This document shows positions 17,082 through 25,670 of a stretch of 64,000 nucleotides of DNA, piece after piece. How positions within the stretch are numbered: the stretch's first letter is position 1; the number at the start of each line of letters is the position of its first letter. This DNA comes from Pseudomonadota bacterium. Its GTDB lineage: Bacteria; Pseudomonadota; Alphaproteobacteria; Rhizobiales; Xanthobacteraceae. Both the position numbers and the translations under genes were made by a program. Under the pieces are notes generated by a model that saw only the letters and a list, made by a program, of their open reading frames with translations, searched no databases and was not told the origin of the DNA. Location of the stretch: positions 62,001 to 126,000 of the forward strand of contig JAEXYA010000051.1 of the NCBI GenBank assembly GCA_023451825.1. The letters run 5' to 3'.

Positions 17082-17897
17082 ATGGGCGATCTGGCGAAGC
17101 GCGATCGTGATGAAGCCGACGGTGATCTGCCCAGTGCGGTGGCGCGGCGTGCCTATCGCGCTGGCAAATATGCCAGCACCGCCGGTGTCGCCCCCGGCTA
17201 TGTGCAGGGCAATCTCGTGATCCTGCCGGAAGCGCAAGCTTCCGCCTTCCATCGGTTCTGCCAGCTCAATCCAAAACCGTGCCCGATCATCGGCATGTCG
17301 GATCCCGGCGATCCCCGCATCCCTGCGCTCGGTCTCGATCTCGATATCCGCACGGACATTCCGCAATATGTCGTCTGGAAAGACGGCGAGGCGATCGATC
17401 GTCCGACGGAGGTGAACAAATACTGGCGCGATGATCTCGTGTCCTTCGTGATTGGCTGCTCCTATTCGTTCGAAGAGCCGATGATGGCGGAGGATCTGCC
17501 GATCCGTCACATCGAGCAGGATACGCTGGTGCCGATGTATCGCACCAATATCGCCTGCAAATCCGCAGGGCCTTTCGCCGGCCCGATGGTCGTGTCCATG
17601 CGCCCGCTGAAGCCGGCCGATGCGATCCGCGCTGTGCAGATCACCTCGCGCTTTCCATCTGTGCATGGCGCGCCGGTGCATCTCGGTCTGCCACAGTCGA
17701 TCGGGATCACCGATATCAGCAAGCCAGATTATGGTGACGCAGTGCACATCAATGATGACGAGATCCCGGTGTTCTGGGCCTGCGGAGTCACGCCGCAAGC
17801 TGTCATCGCAGCTGCAAAAGTGCCGTTCGCCATCACGCATGCGCCGGGCGTCATGCTCATCACCGACCTCAAGAATAAGCAACTCGCTGTTTTATAA
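17082..17897 (+). CDS. DUF1445 / YcsI-family putative hydro-lyase
   Basis: The 271-aa protein matches the UPF0317 / DUF1445 group: PGYVQGNLVILP near residue 40, IIGMSDPGDP, the conserved N-x-A-C-x-S-A-G-P-F-A-G-P-M-V stretch, and FWACGVTPQAV close to the C-terminus. Members have been linked to D-glutamate cyclase and called putative hydro-lyases; biochemistry is sparse. The ATG at 17082 with GAGG at 17069-17072 upstream is preferred to the TTG at 17067. It precedes an ABC transporter and is divergent from LysR, so it may process the imported compound. Confidence 0.85.
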   Translation: MGDLAKRDRDEADGDLPSAVARRAYRAGKYASTAGVAPGYVQGNLVILPEAQASAFHRFCQLNPKPCPIIGMSDPGDPRIPALGLDLDIRTDIPQYVVWKDGEAIDRPTEVNKYWRDDLVSFVIGCSYSFEEPMMAEDLPIRHIEQDTLVPMYRTNIACKSAGPFAGPMVVSMRPLKPADAIRAVQITSRFPSVHGAPVHLGLPQSIGITDISKPDYGDAVHINDDEIPVFWACGVTPQAVIAAAKVPFAITHAPGVMLITDLKNKQLAVL

Positions 17898-17979
17898 GAA
17901 GCAGCTTGCCGATCTTTCGGGCTTTACCGTAACCTTGATTAGTTCCTATCGATAGCTGCCGATCACAAAGGACAACGAT

Positions 17980-19230
17980 ATGACGATCTCTCGCCGTGAT
18001 GTTCTGCTTGGGGGCGCTGCCTCCGCCGCGCTGCTCCCGCTTGCGACAAAGGTTCAGGCGCAAGCCAAGGAAGTCGTGATCGGCGTGATCTATCCGCTGT
18101 CCGGCGCCAGCGCGCAGATCGGCGTCGATGCGCAGAAAGCATTCGAGACTGCAGCCGATATCATCAACAAGAACTACGATTTCGATCTGCCGATGGCGAA
18201 GGGCGAGGGCTTCTCCGGCCTCGGCGGCGCCAAGCTGCGCCTCGTCTTCGCCGACCACCAGGCCGATCCGCAGAAGGGCCGCGCCGAAGCCGAGCGTCTC
18301 ATCACGCAGGAAAAGGTCTCGGCCATCGTCGGCACCTATCAGAGCGCCGTTGCCGTCACCGTCAGCCAGATCTGCGAACGCTACCAGGTGCCGTTCATCT
18401 CGGCCGATAATTCGTCGCCGAGCCTGCATCGCCGCGGCCTGAAATACTATTTCCGCGCAGCGCCGCATGACGAGATGTTCTCGACCGCCATGTTCGACTT
18501 CTTCGATGCGATGAAGAAGAAGGGCCAGAAGATCGAAACGCTGGCACTGTTCCATGAAGACACGATCTTCGGTACGGACTCGGCGAATGCCCAGCTCAAG
18601 CTGGCGCAGGAGCGCGGCTACAAGATCGTCGCGGACATCAAGTATCGCGCCAATTCGCCGTCGCTCACCGCCGAAGTGCAGCAGCTCAAGGCCGCCAATG
18701 CCGACGTGCTGATGCCCTCGAGCTACACCACCGACGGCATCCTGCTGATCAAGACCATGGGCGAGCTCGGCTACAAGGCCAAGAACATCGTGGCGCAGGA
18801 CGCCGGCTTCTCGGAGAAGGCGCTGTATGACGCCGTCGGCGACAAGATCCCGGGCGTGATCTCGCGCGGCTCGTTCTCGCTCGACCTCGCCGCCAAGCGT
18901 CCGATGGTCGGCAAGATCAACGACATGTTCAAGGAAAAGTCCGGCAAGGATTTTAACGACTACTCGTCGCGCCAGTTCATGGGCCTGATCGTGATGGCCG
19001 ACGCCATCAATCGCGCTAGGTCTACGGACGGCGAGAAGATCCGCGAAGCACTGGTCGCCACCGACATGCCGGGCGAGAGCACCATCATGCCATGGGCGCG
19101 GGTGAAGTTCGACGAGATGGGCCAGAACAACAACGCCGACCCGGTGCTGCTGCAATATAACGGCGGCAAGTTTGTCACCATCTTCCCGCCGCAGGCCGCC
19201 GTGGCGGATGCGATCTGGCCGATGCCGTAA
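17980..19230 (+). CDS. HAAT-type ABC transporter substrate-binding protein (cluster 1)
   Basis: The 416-aa protein is a periplasmic binding protein of the branched-chain amino acid / amide family. A twin-arginine-type signal is seen (MTISRRDVLLGGAASAALLPLATKVQAQA, cleavage near residue 29). The mature part starts VVIGVIYPLSGASAQIG and continues with VSAIVGTYQSAVAV and SADNSSPSLHRRGLKYYFRA. It probably feeds the permease and ATPase genes downstream, after a repeat at 19238. The ligand is unknown; the neighbouring amidohydrolase and hydro-lyase suggest an amide or amino-acid-like compound. Confidence 0.93.
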   Translation: MTISRRDVLLGGAASAALLPLATKVQAQAKEVVIGVIYPLSGASAQIGVDAQKAFETAADIINKNYDFDLPMAKGEGFSGLGGAKLRLVFADHQADPQKGRAEAERLITQEKVSAIVGTYQSAVAVTVSQICERYQVPFISADNSSPSLHRRGLKYYFRAAPHDEMFSTAMFDFFDAMKKKGQKIETLALFHEDTIFGTDSANAQLKLAQERGYKIVADIKYRANSPSLTAEVQQLKAANADVLMPSSYTTDGILLIKTMGELGYKAKNIVAQDAGFSEKALYDAVGDKIPGVISRGSFSLDLAAKRPMVGKINDMFKEKSGKDFNDYSSRQFMGLIVMADAINRARSTDGEKIREALVATDMPGESTIMPWARVKFDEMGQNNNADPVLLQYNGGKFVTIFPPQAAVADAIWPMP

Positions 19231-19237
19231 CACTACG

Positions 19238-19356
19238 TGTCATCCCGGCGAACGCCGGGATCCATAACCTCCGAAGACATAATCTAGACCCGGCCTCACC
19301 GTCATCGCGCAACACGATGACGGTGGCTATGGATCCCGGCATTCGCCGGGATGACA
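19238..19356. repeat. Palindromic intergenic repeat, family D
   Basis: Arms TGTCATCCCGGCGAACGCCG and its near reverse complement (GGCATTCGCCGGGATGACA), with GGATCCATA / TATGGATCC inside. It sits inside the transporter operon, between the binding protein gene and livH, where it may moderate expression between an abundant binding protein and low-abundance membrane genes. Confidence 0.88.
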
Positions 19357-19371
19357 TGAGAGGATCGCACT

Positions 19372-20250
19372 TTGACCGCCGCGACCATCATCCAGAGCCT
19401 TGCCAGCGGATTGCTGATGGGGCTGCTTTACGGCCTCCTCGCCGTCGGCCTCGCGCTGATCTTCGGCCTGATGGACGTCACCAACTTCGCCCATGGCGAA
19501 TTCCTGATGTTGGCGATGTACCTTACGTTCTTCCTCTTCATGTTCTGGGCGGTCGATCCGCTGCTGTCGATCCCCATCGTCGCGGCCGGCATGTTCGTGT
19601 TCGGCGCGGTGATCTATCTCATCATCATCCGCTTCGCGATGCGGGCCAAAGCCAATATCGGCATGGTGCAGATCTTTGCCACCTTCGGCCTCGCCATCCT
19701 GATGCGCGGCCTCGCGCAGTTCTTCTTCACCCCGGATTATCGCAGCATCCCGGCCTCGATGCTGGGCGGCAAGACGATCTCGGTGTTCGGCGTGTTCCTG
19801 CCGGTGCCGCAGCTGGTCGGCGCGCTGATCTCCATCGCGGCTTTCGGCGCACTATATTTCTTCATGAAGAAAACCGATTTCGGCCGCGCGCTGGAAGCGA
19901 CCCGTGAAGATGCCGGCGCCGTGGCCCTTGTCGGTATCGACAAGAACAAGGTGTTTGCCCTCGGCTGGGGCCTCGGCTCCGCGCTGATCGGCCTCGCCGG
20001 CGGCGTGATGGCGATCTTCTTCTACATCTATCCCGATGTCGGCGCGTCCTTCGCGCTCATCGCCTATGTCACCGTGGCACTCGGCGGCTTCGGCAGCGTG
20101 TTCGGCGCCTTTGCCGGTGGCATCATCGTCGGCCTCGTCGAGGCCACCACGGCGATGATCCTGCCGCCTTCGCTGAAGTCGGTCGGCATCTATGCCGTCT
20201 ATCTCCTTGTCGTCTTCATCCGCCCGCGCGGCCTGTTCGGATCGATCTGA
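19372..20250 (+). CDS. livH: Branched-chain amino acid-type ABC permease, LivH (cluster 1)
   Basis: The 292-aa integral membrane protein is of the LivH type: LLMGLLYGLLAVGLALIFGLMDVTNFAHGEFLMLAMYL near the N-terminus, with about 8 membrane spans and the C-terminal VYLLVVFIRPRGLFGS. It starts at a TTG (19372) with GAGAGGA 8-14 bases upstream. It forms the translocation pore with LivM. The stop overlaps the livM start by one base. Confidence 0.95.
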   Translation: MTAATIIQSLASGLLMGLLYGLLAVGLALIFGLMDVTNFAHGEFLMLAMYLTFFLFMFWAVDPLLSIPIVAAGMFVFGAVIYLIIIRFAMRAKANIGMVQIFATFGLAILMRGLAQFFFTPDYRSIPASMLGGKTISVFGVFLPVPQLVGALISIAAFGALYFFMKKTDFGRALEATREDAGAVALVGIDKNKVFALGWGLGSALIGLAGGVMAIFFYIYPDVGASFALIAYVTVALGGFGSVFGAFAGGIIVGLVEATTAMILPPSLKSVGIYAVYLLVVFIRPRGLFGSI

Positions 20251-21233
20251 TGGACAGCTTTACCCAACGCCGCCGCCGCGACCTCATTCTTGCCGCGTGC
20301 CTTGCCGCCATCGCCGCCTGCGTGCCGTTCTTCGTCAAGGACGTCTATGTGCAGAACATCATGGTGCTCACCCTGATGTATGCGGCGCTGTCGCAGGCCT
20401 GGAACATCCTCAGCGGCTATTGCGGCCAGATCTCCCTCGGCCACGCGCTGTATTTCGGCCTCGGCGCCTATACGACCGCATTGCTGTTCACCAAATTCGG
20501 CGTGCTGCCATGGTTCGGCATGCTGGCCGGCGGCGCGATCTCGTCGGTGATCGCCCTCGCGCTCGGCTATCCCACCTTCCGCCTGCGTGGCCATTACTTC
20601 GTCATCGCCACCATCGTCATCGCCGAGATCGGCTTCCTGCTGTTCCACAATTGGGACTATGCCGGCGCCGCCCTCGGCATCGACATCCCCGTGCGCGGCG
20701 ATAGCTGGGCGAAATTCCAGTTCACCCGCAGCAAGCTGCCCTTTTATTACTTCGCGCTGGTGTTCTGCTGCGTCGCTTGGCTGATCACCTGGTGGCTGGA
20801 AGACTCCAAATGGGGCTTCTGGTGGCGTGCGGTGAAGGACAATCCCGATGCTGCCGAAAGCCTCGGCGTCGTCGTGTTCAATTCCAAGATGGGCGCCGCC
20901 GCCGTTTCCGCCTTCCTCACCGCCATCGGCGGCGCTTTCTATGCGCAGTTCGTCTCCTATATCGATCCTGAGAGCGTGATGACCTTCCAGTTCTCGCTGC
21001 TGATGGCGCTCCCCGCGGTGCTTGGCGGCATCGGTACGCTGTGGGGACCGGTGCTGGGTGCCGTCATTCTGATCCCGATGACCGAACTGACGCGCTCTTT
21101 CATCGGCGGCTCCGGCCGCGGCGTCGATCTCATTCTCTACGGCGCGGTCATCGTCGTGATCTCGCTGGCGCGGCCGGATGGCCTGATCGGCCTGTTCTCG
21201 CGCCGCCCCGCTTCGAAAGGAGTGCCGCAATGA
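20250..21233 (+). CDS. livM: Branched-chain amino acid-type ABC permease, LivM (cluster 1)
   Basis: The 327-aa permease has LivM landmarks: QNIMVLTLMYAALSQAWNILSGYCGQISLGHALYFGLGAY at about residues 35-75, a conserved EAA-like cytoplasmic loop near GFWWRAVKDNPDAAESLGV, and the C-terminal LARPDGLIGLFSRRP. It pairs with LivH. Its ATG shares a base with the livH stop and its own stop overlaps the livG start, indicating translational coupling across the operon. Confidence 0.95.
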   Translation: MDSFTQRRRRDLILAACLAAIAACVPFFVKDVYVQNIMVLTLMYAALSQAWNILSGYCGQISLGHALYFGLGAYTTALLFTKFGVLPWFGMLAGGAISSVIALALGYPTFRLRGHYFVIATIVIAEIGFLLFHNWDYAGAALGIDIPVRGDSWAKFQFTRSKLPFYYFALVFCCVAWLITWWLEDSKWGFWWRAVKDNPDAAESLGVVVFNSKMGAAAVSAFLTAIGGAFYAQFVSYIDPESVMTFQFSLLMALPAVLGGIGTLWGPVLGAVILIPMTELTRSFIGGSGRGVDLILYGAVIVVISLARPDGLIGLFSRRPASKGVPQ

Positions 21234-21947
21234 GCGCGCCTCTGCTTGAAACACGCGGCGTCTGGCAACGCTTCGGCGGTCTCGTCGCCAATAGCGATGT
21301 GTCGATTTCCGTGGGTGCCGGCGAGATCGTTGGCCTGATCGGCCCCAATGGCGCCGGCAAGTCCACGCTATTCAACCTCATCGCCGGCGTGCTGCCGCCG
21401 ACGCAGGGCTCGATCTGGTTCGACGGCAAGGACGTCACCCGCATGCCGGCCGCCGAGCGTTGTGCGCTCGGCATCGCGCGCACCTTTCAGGTGGTGAAGA
21501 GCTTTGAGACGATGACGGTCATAGACAATGTCATCGTCGGCGCGCTGATCCGCAACGACAAGATGAAGGATGCGCGCCGCAAGGCGCACGAAGTCCTCGA
21601 ATTCTGCGGCCTCGCTCCGCGCGCCGACAAGCTCGCCCGCGAACTCATCCCATCCGAGAAGCGCCGTCTCGAAGTCGCCCGTGCGCTTGCTACCGAGCCA
21701 AAGCTGCTCATGCTCGACGAATGCCTCACCGGCCTCACGCCGCTGGAAGCGCAGTCGGGCGTAGCACTCGTGCGAAAAGTGCGCGAGACCGGCGTCACCG
21801 TGCTGATGGTCGAGCATGTCATGGAAATCGTGATGCCGCTGGTCGATCGCGCCATCGTGCTTCATCTCGGCAAGAAGCTTGTCGAGGGCAAACCCGCGGA
21901 TGTCGTCCGGCATCCAGAAGTCATCAGTGCATATCTCGGGGATCGCC

Positions 21948-21964
<17 letters not shown>
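21230..21964 (+). CDS. livG: ABC transporter ATP-binding protein, LivG (cluster 1)
   Basis: The 244-aa ATPase has Walker A GPNGAGKST at about residues 38-46 and Walker B LLMLDEC. The ABC signature, usually a (L)SGGQ or, in LivG, a GEQRRLEIAR segment, reads LIPSEKRRLEVARAL, so the Gly is replaced by Ser; Walker B is followed by C-L-T-G-L rather than P-x-x-G-L. These changes could alter hydrolysis rate, but the H-loop (VEHVMEIV) is intact. It starts at ATG 21230 within the livM stop (ATGA). Confidence 0.92.
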
Positions 21965-22652
<688 letters not shown>

Positions 22653-22670
22653 GCGGGAAGGCAAACCATC

Positions 22671-22699
22671 TTCAAAGGCGGTCCTGAACGTGCTATAGT
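22671..22699 (+). promoter_or_regulatory. Candidate promoter for the toxin-antitoxin pair (leaderless)
   Basis: TTCAAA at 22671-22676, a 17-base spacer, and TATAGT at 22694-22699 match a sigma-70-type -35/-10 pair (4/6 and 5/6). The expected start of transcription, six to seven bases after the -10, falls on the antitoxin ATG at 22706. No Shine-Dalgarno is seen. A leaderless message is therefore likely. Confidence 0.5.
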
Positions 22700-22705
22700 T
22701 GCGGT

Positions 22706-22906
22706 ATGAGCGACGTTGAGGAAATCGAGCAAGCGGTCAAGAAACTCGGGCCTGCCGAGCTTGCGAAGTTCCGTGCCTGGTTCGAAGCCTACGATGCCGA
22801 CGAATTCGATCGCAAAATTGAAGAAGACGCTACGTCCGGCCGGCTTGATGCCTTAGGGGACGAAGCGCTAGAGGATTATCGCGCAGGGCGTACGCGAGAG
22901 ATATGA
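22706..22906 (+). CDS. Small antitoxin-like protein
   Basis: The 66-aa acidic protein (MSDVEEIEQAVKKLGPAELAKFRAWFEAYDADEFDRKIEEDATSGRLDAL...) matches the small helical antitoxin-like partners found before RelE/ParE-like toxins in Alphaproteobacteria. Its stop TGA shares bases with the next ATG (ATGA). The C-terminal third (DEALEDYRAGRTREI) probably wraps the toxin. No separate DNA-binding domain is evident. The partner carries an in-frame stop, so this may now be an orphan. Confidence 0.8.
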   Translation: MSDVEEIEQAVKKLGPAELAKFRAWFEAYDADEFDRKIEEDATSGRLDALGDEALEDYRAGRTREI

Positions 22907-23163
22907 AGCATCATGCCAACCCAGCATTCTGGGCTGCATATGCAAAACTGCCTGCGCATATTCGTAATTTGGCCGACAAGAACTTTGCTCTTTTGAAAGC
23001 CGACCCTCATCATCCATCGTTGCGATTGAAAAAGGTAGGGCGCTAGGTGTCAGTGCGCGTCGGACGTGATCATCGCGCGCTGGCTAGGCTCGTCGATATT
23101 GGGCTGGTATGGTTCTGGATTGGTCCTCACGCCGAGTATGAGCAAATCCTGAAAAGGCTCTGA
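22903..23163 (+). pseudogene. RelE/ParE-like toxin with in-frame TAG
   Basis: Translation from ATG 22903 gives 47 residues of a RelE/ParE-superfamily toxin (MKHHANPAFWAAYAKLPAHIRNLADKNFALL..., RLKKVGR), then TAG at 23044-23046. Reading straight through in the same frame restores the rest: VSVRVGRDHRALARLVDIGLVWFWIGPHAEYEQILKRL, ending TGA at 23161. The stop replaces one codon between GR and V-S-V-R-V-G, where relatives carry a short aromatic-containing stretch (from memory, Y/L-W). Full length would be 86 residues, normal for the family. Likely a loss-of-toxin mutation, unless a sequencing error or stop suppression. Confidence 0.85.
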
Positions 23164-23168
23164 CGCAG

Positions 23169-23834
23169 TCAATGCCCATGCCCCTCATGCTCCGGCACCG
23201 TCAATCCAAATACCTTCACGAGATCATTCACGTGCTCCGGCGACAGATGCCGCGGGTTCAGCCCTCGCAGCAGGAGATACAGCTTCGCCGTCTCCTCCAG
23301 TTCCTCCATCGCATAGACCGCGGCTTCAAGACTGTCTCCAGCCACCACAGGCCCGTGATTGGCGAGCAGCACCGATGAATACTTCCCCGCCAGCCCCTTG
23401 ATCGCATCCGCCACCGCCGGGTCGCCCGGACGATAATACGGCACCAGCGCCGTCGCGCCGCATTTCATCATGTAATAGGGTGTCATCGGCGGCAGCACCG
23501 CGCGGGGATTCACCTGCGGCAGCATCGAGACGGCCACCGAATGCGTCGAATGCAGATGCACGATCGCCTGCGATGACGCGCGCGTTTCATACAGCGCCGT
23601 ATGCAGCGGCACCTCCTTGGTCGGCGCGTCGCCGGAGATCAGCCGCCCGGTTGCATCCAGCTTCGACAGTTTTGCGGGATCGAGCCAGCCGAGCGAGGCA
23701 TTGGTGGGCGTCACCAGCCAGCCGCCATCGTCGCAACGCACGCTGATATTGCCGGAGGAGCCCGGCGTCAGTCCGCGCTCGAACAGCGAGCGGCCGAGCC
23801 GGCAGATGTCGTCACGCAGCTTTGTGTCACTCAT
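23169..23834 (-). CDS. otnC: 3-oxo-tetronate 4-phosphate decarboxylase (class II aldolase)
   Basis: The 221-aa enzyme is a class II aldolase/adducin fold protein. It carries FERGLTPGSSGNISVR near the N-terminus, TNASLGWLDP, a His pair HLHSTHSVAVSM for the divalent metal, and LANHGPVVAGDSLEAAVYAMEELEETAKL. In the L-threonate / D-erythronate pathways it decarboxylates the phosphorylated 3-oxo acid to dihydroxyacetone phosphate. Start ATG at 23834. It diverges from ltnD-otnI-otnK over a 121-base spacer, completing the set. Confidence 0.9.
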   Translation of the reverse strand: MSDTKLRDDICRLGRSLFERGLTPGSSGNISVRCDDGGWLVTPTNASLGWLDPAKLSKLDATGRLISGDAPTKEVPLHTALYETRASSQAIVHLHSTHSVAVSMLPQVNPRAVLPPMTPYYMMKCGATALVPYYRPGDPAVADAIKGLAGKYSSVLLANHGPVVAGDSLEAAVYAMEELEETAKLYLLLRGLNPRHLSPEHVNDLVKVFGLTVPEHEGHGH

Positions 23835-23955
23835 TGCGTTTCCTCGGCATTTCCTCTTGGCGGCGTTGTCCCATGCTTTCGCATCATGGCCAAGCCGTGT
23901 TACCCAAAGCCAAGGCCGCGCCAGCCGGCCCGTAAGGAACTGAGGAAATCGCCTG

Positions 23956-24873
23956 ATGTCATCTGCATCTGAAAAGCCGCGTGTCGCCGTCATCGGTCTG
24001 GGATCGATGGGCTATGGCATGGCCCTGTCGCTGAAGAAGGCGGGTCTGGAGGTGGTCGGCTGCGATGTCGCGCCCGAGACCGTCGCCCGCTTCGTCAAAG
24101 ATGGCGGCGAGGGCGCCAGCACGCCGGCAGCTGCGGCCCAGAATGCCGACATCGTCGTCAGCGTCGTGGTCAATGGCGCCCAGACGGCCAGCATCCTGTT
24201 CGGCCCCGATGGCGTCGCGGAGACGCTGCCGAAAGGCGCTGTGTTCGTGTCTTCGGCCACCATGGATCCCGATGTCGCCCGTCGCCTGGCCGGTGAACTC
24301 GAAGCCACCGGCCGGCTTTACCTCGACGCCCCCATCTCCGGCGGAGCCCAGCGCGCAGCGCAAGGCGAACTCACCATCCTTGCCTCCGGCAGCGAGGCTG
24401 CCTTCGCCAAGGCGCGTCCTGCGCTCGATGCCATGGCCGCAAAGCTCTATGAACTCGGCGATGCCGCAGGCCAGGGCGCGGCGTTCAAGATGATCAACCA
24501 GCTCCTTGCCGGTGTGCATATAGCAGCGGCGTCCGAAGCCATCGCTTTCGCCGCGAAACAGGGGCTCGATATCCGCAAGGTCTATGAAGTGATCACGGCG
24601 TCTGCCGGCAATTCATGGATGTTCGAGAACCGCATGCCGCATGTGCTCGACGGTGATTACACGCCGCGCAGCGCGGTGGATATCTTTGTCAAGGATCTCG
24701 GCATCATTCAGGACATGGCGCGCACGGCGAAATTCCCAGTGCCTGTCTCGGCGGCTGCGCTGCAGATGTTCCTGATGACCTCCGCCGCCGGCATGGGCCG
24801 CGACGACGATGCATCGGTGGCGCGCATGTATGCGCAGGTGACCGGGACGAAGCTCCCTGGCGAGACAAAGTAA
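23956..24873 (+). CDS. ltnD: L-threonate / tetronate dehydrogenase (HIBADH family)
   Basis: The 305-aa protein belongs to the 3-hydroxyisobutyrate dehydrogenase family: NAD-binding VAVIGLGSMGYGMALSL at residues 10-26, the substrate motif DAPISGGAQRAAQGELTIL near 115-133, and catalytic Lys in GAAFKMINQLLAGVHIAAASEA. Beside otnI, otnK and otnC, it is best read as L-threonate dehydrogenase (LtnD), which oxidises at C2. Four-carbon stereochemistry (threonate or erythronate) cannot be read from sequence. It is 14 bases upstream of otnI. Confidence 0.9.
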   Translation: MSSASEKPRVAVIGLGSMGYGMALSLKKAGLEVVGCDVAPETVARFVKDGGEGASTPAAAAQNADIVVSVVVNGAQTASILFGPDGVAETLPKGAVFVSSATMDPDVARRLAGELEATGRLYLDAPISGGAQRAAQGELTILASGSEAAFAKARPALDAMAAKLYELGDAAGQGAAFKMINQLLAGVHIAAASEAIAFAAKQGLDIRKVYEVITASAGNSWMFENRMPHVLDGDYTPRSAVDIFVKDLGIIQDMARTAKFPVPVSAAALQMFLMTSAAGMGRDDDASVARMYAQVTGTKLPGETK

Positions 24874-24887
24874 GTCGGAGACGATCA

Positions 24888-25670
24888 ATGCCCCGTTTCG
24901 CCGCCAATCTCAGCATGATGTTCAATGAACACGCGTTCCTTGATCGCTTCGACGCTGCCGCGCAGGCCGGCTTCACCGCTGTCGAATTTCTCTTTCCTTA
25001 CGAGCACAAGCCCGAAGACGTCGCCTCGCGCCTGCAGCGCAACGGCTTGAAGCAGGTGCTGTTCAATCTGCCGCCCGGCGACTGGAATGCCGGCGAAAAA
25101 GGCTTTGCCGCGCGCCCCGACAAGTTCGACGAGCTGCGCCAGAGTCTGCACACGGCGCTCCCTTACGCGGAAGCCACCGGCGTAAGGCGCCTGCATATGA
25201 TGGCGGGCATTGCCGATCGCAGCGATCCGCAAAACGTCGATGCTTTCAAGCGATCGATCGAATGGGCGGCGGATTTCGTTGGCGATCACGGCATCGATAT
25301 CGTCATCGAGCCCATCAATGGCCGCGACGTGCCCGGCTATTTCCTCAACGATTTCATGTTCGCGCGTGACATCATCACCGAACTCGCGATCCCCAATGTC
25401 GGCCTGCAATTCGATATCTATCATTGCCAGATCCTGCATGGCGACGTGACCATGCGGCTGCGCGAGATGATGCCGCTGATCGGTCATATCCAGATCGCCA
25501 GCGTGCCCTCGCGCAACGAGCCGGATGGTGAGGAGCTGAACTATCCGTTCCTGTTCGCCGAGCTCGATCGTCTTGGTTACGAGAATTATGTCGGTTGCGA
25601 ATATCGTCCCGCTGGTGACACCGTCGCCGGTCTCGGTTGGTTCAAGCCCTATGCGGGAGTGAAAGTATGA
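24888..25670 (+). CDS. otnI: 2-oxo-tetronate isomerase (hydroxypyruvate isomerase family)
   Basis: The 260-aa TIM-barrel protein matches the Hyi/OtnI family: MPRFAANLSMMFNEHAFLDRFDAAA at the start, PPGDWNAGEKGFAA, metal-binding Glu in IVIEPINGRDVPGYFLND, and YVGCEYRPAGDTVAGL at the end. It converts 2-oxo-tetronate to 3-oxo-tetronate between LtnD and OtnK. Its stop overlaps the otnK start (ATGA at 25667-25670). Confidence 0.93.
   Translation: MPRFAANLSMMFNEHAFLDRFDAAAQAGFTAVEFLFPYEHKPEDVASRLQRNGLKQVLFNLPPGDWNAGEKGFAARPDKFDELRQSLHTALPYAEATGVRRLHMMAGIADRSDPQNVDAFKRSIEWAADFVGDHGIDIVIEPINGRDVPGYFLNDFMFARDIITELAIPNVGLQFDIYHCQILHGDVTMRLREMMPLIGHIQIASVPSRNEPDGEELNYPFLFAELDRLGYENYVGCEYRPAGDTVAGLGWFKPYAGVKV

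Noticed and set aside
17869..19233. A 454-codon minus-strand frame under the first binding protein gene.
   Set aside because: It lies antisense to a clear periplasmic binding protein, is rich in Arg/His/Asp and has no recognisable motif.
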